Source: Porites lobata | Lineage: Eukaryota > Cnidaria > Anthozoa > Scleractinia > Poritidae | Reading direction: 5' to 3' | NCBI GenBank assembly: GCA_942486035.1 | Contig: CALNXK010000124.1 | Location: 1,346,001 to 1,410,000, forward strand | DNA length: 64,000 nucleotides | Shown here: positions 59,501-64,000 of the stretch, in pieces | Layout of the letters: every line of letters starts with the position of its first letter | How positions within the stretch are numbered: the first letter of the stretch is position 1 | Made by a program: the position numbers and the translations under genes | The notes under the pieces: model-generated | Told to the model about the DNA's origin: nothing | Databases searched by the model: none | What the model saw: the letters and a program-made list of their open reading frames with translations, nothing else

Positions 59501-62500
59501 CCCATGGTTGTGGGTTAAAGTTTCTGGCGACATGCACTTTTGAAGCCGATTCGTAACCAGCTGTTTTATTCAAATCACGATCCTCTCGAGGGTATTGTTT
59601 AGTTCTCCAATTATCTTCCGTCTTGTCTCCCTGAGGTGGTTTACCGGGGCCGTTTGCAGTCCAAGGCAAAACACCGCTGTGACCCATTACAGACGGCGTA
59701 GAGGAAATGGGGTTCGTGGAATAAACGTAATTTTGTCTCTTCGCGGCGAATGAAGGAGAGTGTCTATGTTCAACGTCAGCGGAGTACGATGAGGTCAAAT
59801 GAGAGGCGTTACTAATGCGCGGAGCGATAGCGATAGGTGTGAGCTTTGGCATGGTCGATGGCACATTTGAATGTGTTGAGCTGGATGAGGACCTTGGCGG
59901 AAGAGAGCTGTGATAAGGAAAAAGCGTAGGTGGTTCGTTTGCAGGGTACGGGGAGGAACGAGCCTCTGATGAAATAATGCTTTTATCGTGTGAAGAGAAC
60001 GAGCCATTCTCAGATGTCCAAGAAGACAACCCGTTAGTGGGTCTTTTAATGCCAGAAGATTCAGCTCCTAAATGTTCAATTGATTTCGATTTTGATGACT
60101 TTTCGCGAGTCCAGTCGAAGTCATTTACCTTAGGCTGTTTGTCGTGCTGAGCATCCCGCAATGAATGTTCACGCAACTGCACGTCACGTAACGACGAGTC
60201 ACGCGGAGGTAACACTTTCTTCCCATCGACCGAGCTTCCAAGTTCACTTCCGGTATCGTTATCAGGATACTTGATGTGCATATTAGAGCCTTGAGAGTCG
60301 GTTACATTTCTTTTATCCGGATCGCTGGGCTTCCTTACAGGATCCTGCTTGTCTGTTACTGTTTTTATAACGCTTTCCGTACGCATGGGTTCTTTTGAGG
60401 ATCGGCTAGTTGACTCGGTGGATCTGTGAGGAGTAAAAGAGTTATAAAAATTAAGATCAACAAAGTCACATAACCCAAACTAAATGACATCGCTTACCAC
60501 AGGTCATCCATAATGATAATAATTATAATCAAAATACATTGTACTCGCTTTCTGTCTACTCATTGGGTAGGAGCCTACAGTTAATTTTGGAAATCAGGGC
60601 AACCTACAGACTTATTGGTCATCTGCTAGCAGATTAGTGACCAATCTCTAGGCTGCGCGCACAATGCATGATTTTCAAGAGCAATATCAAACTGTGTTCC
60701 GTTCGATGCGGGTGTGTTTGTCCTTATTTTCTTGAAAACAATGTATAACAAAACAAGTGTTAGATTCGGTTTTTGTAATATTGTGTAACACTTACCTTGA
60801 CCTTGATTATTCTGGATATCACAAAAACCTTATCCAATAACTGTTTATTATTGTTGTTGTTTCAATGCATGGTTAAGTAATGCTTAATATATACATTTAT
60901 AAACTAACTCAGATAGTACGAGCGTTCTGATTGGTTAAAAACCTATGGTTTATTGTACCGGTAAACTCATAGAAAACTTAAAGTTATTTTATAAAAGCAA
61001 TAGACCACACTTTCTATGGGGCCCGGCGTAATTAACCACTTGGGATGTTGGAGGAACACTCGCAAAACTTGTAAATCACTTGCCTTCGGCTCGTGATTTA
61101 CAAGCTTTTCTCGTGTTCTCCCAACATCCCGCGCGGGTTATCACGCCGGTAAACCCATAGAAAGTGCGGTCTATTGCTTAAATATTGACTATTTTTGGAG
61201 AGTAAAAAATTGGCTATCAAAGGAAGGAAACGCGGTCAGCTACGATAATTCAAACTAATAACATCTGCTTGTTTGTGAACATTCATTTTCTGTAAAATTG
61301 CTGCTAGCCTTCATAAACCAAAAAACATTAACACTAGAACAATGAAAGAATAAACAAACGTGCTTTCGAGCATGGAAAGTCTACAAATTTTCCCATTGAG
61401 CGTCCCTAGGGGGAGAGTAATAATTTTTTCAAAACGCATCAATCTATTTTAAGCTAAGATCCGAAGACAAATTACCGCATTTAGCGATGAATTTTCTGAT
61501 CTACGATTCAAATTGAGGAATCACCTCCCACGAGTTTTCTGAAATGGTGGAAAATTCGACACTGAATATTTCTCAAATTTTTGTTGAAAGTAGAACTGAT
61601 AGTCGTTTTAAGAGTTAGGTTGTTAACCTTTTAATCCATTGATCCCCGATACCATTCCAGCTGGCAGACGTTTAATTACATAACATTAAAATTTCACCAT
61701 AAGAAAAATCACCAATCAATATATAATTGTGTCACCGCGACCGAATGGCGATGTTTGGCGGATTAGGTTTATATCTAAATTACCGCTCCTCCGTTCGACG
61801 CTGAATTTTTTTATCTACAGCTAAAAAAGGCATAAAAAATTGTACACTTTTGTCACGAACAGTATTACAATATACAAATCATTATTTTCGGATGTCTAAT
61901 AGTCCTTGTTAGCTATGATTCAAAAGACAAGTAGTGGCATCTTGATTCTGCAGGAGTCGTTGTACTCCGTGGGAAAATAAATAAGGGCATTATAGGACTT
62001 ATTAAAACAGCAGTAACCATGCATTCACATCACTACAGTAAACTCTTTATACGAACCTTCATTATAAGAACATTGAGGAAGAGAAAGGAGGGAAAATTAA
62101 GAACATCCTAAGAACGTAGCTCAAGCTTAAATGCCAGTTAAGAACACCAGTTTCAAGAAAAAAAAAATAAAGAGACATAACTATAAGCAATGTAGTAAAT
62201 GCTTGGTATGCACTGATGCCTCTTCCGCCGTGTGAGATAAAAGTCATGCAGGCCTGTCAACCACATGTTTACAACCTTTAATTTGAGAACATCTTGAAAA
62301 CGTTTTGAGGTTCAAATCTTCCCAAAAATAAGAACGATCACTGAGTTTTTGCTCAGCCTCAGCGCAAAGAAGTCGTTCATAAGAGAATGTAGAGTGAAAA
62401 GCGACACCGTATTGAACAAGCGGTGAAGACCTTAAGATCTCTCAATCAACGCTTTTAGAAAACAATGCGTTAATGAGAACACTAATTTTCCAGTATTTTG

Positions 62501-62989
62501 CAAGCAAGAAATGTATTTAAAATTTTTTTGTGCGTTCTCGAGTTTTAGCTTTTATATATTGAAAGAATAAAAAACCCTGAATTTTATTCGTTACTTCATG
62601 ATGCTAACCTACAACACCGAGTCACCCAAGACGTGACTTTACTTTTCCTGAGGAAAAGTGAAACATAGAATTGAACAGTTTTCGGGCCTGACCCTACGGA
62701 TACGTGAATCCCTAGGGTGAGGGATACATAACCCTAGGGATGCTAGACTTGGCACCGTTCATGATTATTCACATGATATTTTACTGTACTGACCTTACGT
62801 GAGTGGACGCAGTACTTGTTTTGTCTGACGCTGTTGTTTCTTCACTATTTTTGACTCGTGGACCCTGTCCGTAGCTGGCAGCGTAGTTTTGAAAGCTCAT
62901 TACCGGGCTGCCGTAAGGGTAGAAATTTAGGCTCCGAGGGTCCATTCCAGGAGGAGCAATCATGCCATAGGGAAGAGCCATGCTGAGAG
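37954..62989 (-). CDS. TNRC18/BAHCC1: TNRC18/BAHCC1-type chromatin reader (AT-hook, Tudor, BAH), 24 coding exons
   Basis: Exons in transcript order: 62794-62989, 57845-60423, 56074-56318, 55273-55569, 54458-54824, 52767-53667, 51055-51388, 50817-50879, 49455-49590, 47682-48311, 46858-46907, 45549-46010, 44975-45163, 44556-44894, 44375-44435, 43991-44105, 43541-43616, 43148-43256, 42556-42672, 41170-42071, 40223-40286, 39933-40036, 39176-39346, 37954-38157. Phase agrees at all 23 junctions. From the ATG at 62981 this gives 2900 residues, against about 2600 for human BAHCC1 and about 2970 for TNRC18. Order: disordered N-terminus, coiled coil (about 1490-1525), AT-hooks (about 1538 and 1898), Lys- and Glu-rich linker, two Tudor-like folds (about 2285-2410), BAH (2721-2900). 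In vertebrates the paralogues' BAH domains read H3K27me3 (BAHCC1) or H3K9me3 (TNRC18) to repress chromatin. A further 5' exon cannot be excluded. Confidence 0.93.
38203..38415. mobile_element. Tigger-like MITE in the last intron
   Basis: Left end TACAGTCGACTCTCTTAACG, right end 'gagagttgaccgta' (inverted TACGGTCAACTCTC). Inner 'acacctctgtaaaacggaca' and 'ggacacatctcttagacg' are mirrored halves. TA-flanked. Confidence 0.7.
38630..38918. mobile_element. TIR element, 289 bp, 7-bp target duplication
   Basis: Ends GTAGCCTGCGCGCAGACG and, inverted, GTAGCCTGCGTGCAGACG. Both flanks read AGGTAAG (38623-38629 and 38919-38925). Inner pair 'ccttgttctggac' / 'gcccagaacaagg'. It lies in the last intron of the BAH-encoding gene. 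Confidence 0.85.
40421..40570. mobile_element. MITE, 150 bp, intron 20
   Basis: Long inverted arms: 'aaaataccataacataccat' then aatgctctttgtttgtca, mirrored by tgacaaacaaagagcatt then 'atggtacgttatggtatttt'. The outer ends are TGACCA/TGGTCA. Confidence 0.8.
41170..42071 (-). CDS. TNRC18/BAHCC1: TNRC18/BAHCC1-like exon 20: charged linker between Tudor and BAH
   Basis: Residues 2420-2720, Ser/Glu/Lys-rich and without a fold. It contains AKRRRLRGNRKSRDDLWLLS, a basic patch that could be a nuclear localisation signal, and an acidic end DEDSESYSDAFDESPLVENK. Open frames on the plus strand here are antisense shadows. Confidence 0.88.
42556..44105 (-). CDS. TNRC18/BAHCC1: TNRC18/BAHCC1-like exons 16-19: two Tudor-like folds
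   Basis: Exons 43991-44105 and 43541-43616 encode FTFLTEELREGAKLLLPVD, SVFFPGRISTFNEPDLFGV and ILDGERGRRPHW. Exons 43148-43256 and 42556-42672 encode FLPIGTRVCAHWSPQYRCFY, PGTVTEAPQ, GKIWIEFDDGDSGFFQLDEI and KRIHPDF. The second is a clear Tudor pattern (aromatic W/Y/F, 'V.FDDGD'); the first is weaker. Together they suggest a tandem Tudor module next to the BAH domain. Confidence 0.85.
44375..46010 (-). CDS. TNRC18/BAHCC1: TNRC18/BAHCC1-like exons 12-15: poly-Lys and acidic linker
   Basis: Exons 45549-46010, 44975-45163, 44556-44894 and 44375-44435. Exon 12 opens DTTDVP, followed by a run of ten lysines, and contains WQPRRSERIF. Exon 13 has KVKTKAKKKRGTGKSKKR and SDEDYEP. Exon 14 is almost entirely acidic (VDFDDADEEEADDIQEDEEP). 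Alternating very basic and very acidic blocks are typical of nuclear scaffold proteins. Confidence 0.88.
46858..48311 (-). CDS. TNRC18/BAHCC1: TNRC18/BAHCC1-like exons 10-11: second AT-hook
   Basis: Exon 10 (47682-48311) includes KKRARPKLTIDNLDGYEGK and, near its end, LLQKKRGRPKKETES, an AT-hook with the RGRP core. Exon 11 (46858-46907) is a 50-bp microexon encoding PVVVP, seven lysines and VLDE. Confidence 0.88.
47256..47506. mobile_element. TIR element, 251 bp, intron 10
   Basis: Ends CAGGGTGCAAGGAAAGT and, inverted, CAGCGTGCAAAGAAAGT, flanked by TAAGT on both sides. Two internal hairpins of the type 'gcttgccattcgggcaagc' and 'cttgcccgtcgggcaag'. Confidence 0.8.
48556..48751 (+). repeat. 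tRNA-derived SINE, intron 9
   Basis: tRNA-like head with A box 'tagctcagttggtagag' and a degraded B box 'gtcacgacttcaaaccccg', a T-run, then the body 'caggcttctttacgcaattg' and the tail 'gttcatatatgatttatttc'. The tail identifies the SINE family and rules out a functional tRNA gene. Confidence 0.85.
49455..49590 (-). CDS. TNRC18/BAHCC1: TNRC18/BAHCC1-like exon 9
   Basis: Encodes SIITIPKTKPNPDGKKKKTA and GGSKRRKGSPTEGTLDQQVN. The acceptor (tgtttcag, 49591-49598) abuts a transposon end at 49599, so its upstream pyrimidine tract is transposon sequence. Confidence 0.88.
49599..50190. mobile_element. TIR element, about 592 bp, ending 8 bp from an exon acceptor
   Basis: Ends CAGTAAAAACCCGGCAGTAA and, inverted, CAGTAAAAACACACGAGTAA. 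It contains mirrored 'gatatttggtataaatacca' / 'ggtatttatgccaaatatca' and 'aggttcttg' motifs shared with 15440-15800. TA follows the right end. Confidence 0.75.
50522..50667. mobile_element. MITE, 146 bp, intron 8
   Basis: Ends 'cctggctccggttgttcaaa' and 'ttttcaacaattggggcctg' are inverted, with inner 'ggataaatgactatcc' / 'ggatagcgctttccaccgg' halves. A common cnidarian style of repeat. Confidence 0.65.
50817..51388 (-). CDS. TNRC18/BAHCC1: TNRC18/BAHCC1-like exons 7-8: first AT-hook
   Basis: Exon 7 (51055-51388) begins SIDDGNGKSTPIKRGPGRPR then KRK, a strong AT-hook, and later has PPKKKKKKTKQSSNP. Exon 8 (50817-50879) is a 21-residue cassette, DIQVHSTKKKKSRKPSGVEE. Its length is a multiple of three, so skipping it would keep the frame. 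Confidence 0.9.
52166..52325 (+). repeat. tRNA-derived SINE, intron 6
   Basis: Head 'caattggtaaagcagagcac', B-box-like 'gttagaattcaaatcccgg', body 'caggctttcctttcgcaact' and 'gcataagttgcgtc', as in the copy at 48556. Older and more diverged. Confidence 0.7.
52470..52735. repeat. Inverted-repeat element near the exon 6 donor
   Basis: 'gcgcgttggatatgagatgg' and 'cgtctcatatccaacaagcg' are facing arms. It continues to 'ccaatcagagctctagaatt'. The right end is unclear. It ends about 30 bp from the splice donor at 52766. Confidence 0.55.
52767..53667 (-). CDS. TNRC18/BAHCC1: TNRC18/BAHCC1-like exon 6: coiled coil
   Basis: Residues 1226-1526. It is charged throughout and ends in a heptad-rich helix: NDVAGLEAVEKEMRMKLAEL then QKRYREKLRELARLQPKYR. 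Vertebrate family members carry a very similar 'LAELQ..Y..K.REL..LQ' helix, which supports orthology outside the BAH domain. Confidence 0.9.
54458..56318 (-). CDS. TNRC18/BAHCC1: TNRC18/BAHCC1-like exons 3-5
   Basis: Exon 3 (56074-56318) encodes AENAFMNPMMDPRVAAMWGM and a Gln-rich helix, WQQFYQRMQQEQHKQLLEQS. Exon 4 (55273-55569) is polar and ends RRMKEVHQNLTEKQKAVQAK. Exon 5 (54458-54824) starts EQMAKQLEEYLSLDRLSQFQ and is then disordered. The helices could mediate self-association; that is inference. Confidence 0.9.
56492..56521. repeat. (TAA)n microsatellite beside a dispersed repeat
   Basis: Pure 'taataataa' followed by 'tctatagcgccatatccgta', the start of a dispersed noncoding repeat that appears to extend for several hundred AT-rich bases in intron 2. 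Confidence 0.85.
57014..57643. mobile_element. pogo/Tigger-like MITE, complete, 630 bp
   Basis: Left end CAGTGAAACCTGTATTAAGC, right end inverted CAGTGAAACCTGTATTAAGC (gcttaatacaggtttcactg). Several internal 'gtgtccgcttaata' repeats point inward from both sides. It lacks the 485-bp insertion found in the copy at 2966-3770. Intron 2. Confidence 0.85.
57845..60423 (-). CDS. TNRC18/BAHCC1: TNRC18/BAHCC1-like exon 2: large disordered N-terminal exon
   Basis: Encodes residues 63-923. Ser/Pro/Arg-rich, with probable short motifs but no fold. The C-terminal end is hydrophobic and Pro/Gly/Met-rich: SEAPLLLLDPAFYGAMYRPH, GGFATDPMTGQIMMLPQLPP. The donor is G|GTGAGT at 57844. The open frame runs on to 57777 but that extension is intronic. 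Plus-strand frames across it are antisense shadows. Confidence 0.92.
60995..61179. mobile_element. Palindromic MITE, 185 bp, intron 1
   Basis: Ends AAGCAATAGACCACACTTTC and, inverted, AAGCAATAGACCGCACTTTC. The centre 'cttgtaaatcacttgccttc' faces its complement 'gatttacaag'. Confidence 0.8.
61180..62793. other. Intron 1, remainder
   Basis: No exon seen. 62035-62400 carries 'cagtaaactctttatacgaa' and related 'taagaaca' motifs of a TIR transposon with unclear ends. 62690-62750 has small palindromes around 'ccctaggg'. Confidence 0.4.
62794..62989 (-). CDS. TNRC18/BAHCC1: TNRC18/BAHCC1-like first recognised coding exon
   Basis: The first ATG is at 62981 (MALPYGMIAPPGMDPRSLNF). Eight bases before it are open and preceded by a good acceptor (ctgttgcag), so this exon is internal to the transcript, and translation may start in an unseen upstream exon. 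Donor chosen: AG|GTCAGT at 62793. The alternative GTAAGG at 62798 would create a TAG at the start of exon 2. Confidence 0.75.
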
Positions 62990-62999
62990 CTGCAACAGA

Positions 63000-63741
63000 G
63001 AAGCGGAAAGTTTAGCCTGCGAGAACTGGCGTCTGCTCTCAAGCGCGAGTAGCACGCGGGGAATCCTCTTACGAATTACACGTGAGACCCGTACCCTCGT
63101 CCCGCGCGGCCCAGATGGATCGCAGATCTCAAAAAGCGTATTTCAGCAACGTACCGGGGAAAATTCGGCCTTAAAATCCTCAGTGGTACGTTATAACAAC
63201 AAAACAAAAAGTTGTCGAGTTTGTCCTCCTCTAGCACCTAAAGCTGGTGTAATCGACCCTTCAAGTAAAATAACAATTTTTGAAAACTTTCACGAAAATC
63301 GACCACATCAAGAGGTCCCATTATGGCTCTTGACCACATCCATGTTTGTTATGGATCGAAATACTGTGATTATCCCTACCTATCGAAACATCCCTAGGCG
63401 CGACAGGAGCTCAGAGAGAGGCGGCTGTATTCGCCTGTCATCGCCACGCCAGCTTCGAGAGTTCGCCGTGAGCATTACTAGGGTTTCATAGTTCTTCATT
63501 TTCCAAAACGTAGTGTAGATCGACTTTTCAAATCGCAATTTTACTGAGCTTCTTACTGCACTGAGCGGAATTGTACTTATTATTGTACAGCCGCCCCCTC
63601 TCCTCCCCTCAAACAAAATCGGCCCCTCTTTCCGACTATTTTAGGGGATGGGGTAGGGGATCTACAGAGGCTACTGTGCTAGGATTGGTCTGGGCCTTGT
63701 AGGCGTCTATAAGGCGGAATGAAAGGTTAACGAATGGGGAA
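63000..63741. other. Upstream flank of the TNRC18/BAHCC1-like gene
   Basis: GC-rich stretch at 63020-63120 with 'cgcgagtagcacgcgggg', which could be promoter or repeat. 63590-63660 is C/G-run-rich. No certain exon was found. Confidence 0.3.
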
Positions 63742-63978
63742 CTAAACAAATGGTCTCTTGACATTCATGTCAGATGTCTTAGAACCCCGCACCAAGGCGA
63801 CATGAAGTTTGAGATTTCCGTTTTTCTGAGATGGAATGTCGCGAAACGATTGAAGATCAGGAACACAAGACAGAACGACAGTGAAACTGTTAATTGTCTT
63901 GCCAACCCGATCGTTCCCACCGTCGTCGAGTACAATGAAATGAGTTCTCTTTTGTCTCTCTTCTCTATAAAGAAACAT
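63742..63978 (-). CDS. Possible exon at the right edge, unassigned
   Basis: A 78-codon open frame with ordinary amino-acid composition (THFIVLDDGGNDRVGKTINS, FTVVLSCVPDLQSFRDIPSQ) ends at a stop near 63742. I do not recognise it. It could be the last exon of a minus-strand gene beyond the window, a transposon remnant or chance. Confidence 0.2.
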   Translation of the reverse strand: MFLYREERQKRTHFIVLDDGGNDRVGKTINSFTVVLSCVPDLQSFRDIPSQKNGNLKLHVALVRGSKTSDMNVKRPFV

Positions 63979-64000
63979 CTCTACTTCAGAAATAAGACTA

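Noticed and set aside
62793..62798. Donor GTAAGG for the first TNRC18/BAHCC1-like exon
   Set aside because: It leaves phase 0 and runs into TAG at the start of exon 2; the donor GTCAGT five bases later gives an open, in-phase join.
1..64000. Bacterial or viral contamination
   Set aside because: Spliced metazoan genes extend over most of the window, and no compact prokaryotic operons or viral structural or replication genes were seen.

Overview
The window is animal nuclear DNA. It is AT-rich, its genes are split by many GT-AG introns, its noncoding DNA is packed with short inverted-repeat DNA transposons and tRNA-derived SINEs, and its proteins are metazoan families. The repeat families (SINEs with the tail 'caattgcataaattgcg', CAGACCTGCCAAC-ended and pogo-like elements) and the gene structures suggest an anthozoan cnidarian, most likely a stony coral. 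That assignment is inference.

I could assemble three protein-coding genes exon by exon, with reading phase agreeing at every junction. (1) Plus strand, 9788-16147: a six-exon, 222-residue member of the uncharacterised UPF0193/EVG1 family (human C22orf23). (2) Minus strand, 32193-20323: an 11-exon, 1274-residue MICAL-like protein with a CH domain, a LIM domain, a long disordered middle and a C-terminal bMERB Rab-binding domain. It is tail-to-tail with gene 1. (3) Minus strand, 62989-37954: at least 24 exons and about 2900 residues, a TNRC18/BAHCC1-type chromatin reader with AT-hooks, a coiled coil, two Tudor-like folds and a C-terminal BAH domain. Its true 5' end may lie in an exon I could not identify.

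Layout: 1-9700 holds repeats, including a 4861-bp hAT-type element (1733-6593) with a perfect 8-bp target duplication and a matching empty site elsewhere in the window. Inside the hAT is a pogo-like element, and inside that a third element. The EVG1 gene follows at 9788-16147. A repeat-rich 3' interval runs from 16.1 to 19.7 kb. A 535-bp hAT-like element (19712-20246) lies 76 bp past the MICAL-like stop codon. MICALL occupies 20.3-32.2 kb. A gene-poor interval of inverted-repeat elements spans 32.2-37.9 kb. The TNRC18/BAHCC1 gene takes up the rest.

The three genes have no evident shared pathway: one is of unknown function, one acts in Rab/actin membrane traffic and one in chromatin. I found no rRNA, no functional tRNA, no CRISPR array and no prokaryotic gene cluster. 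The most noteworthy items are the single TNRC18/BAHCC1-type gene in a non-bilaterian, the three-level nested transposon with internal filled/empty-site evidence, a transposon end that forms the pyrimidine tract of a coding exon's splice acceptor, and a nearly perfect palindrome of about 136 bp.
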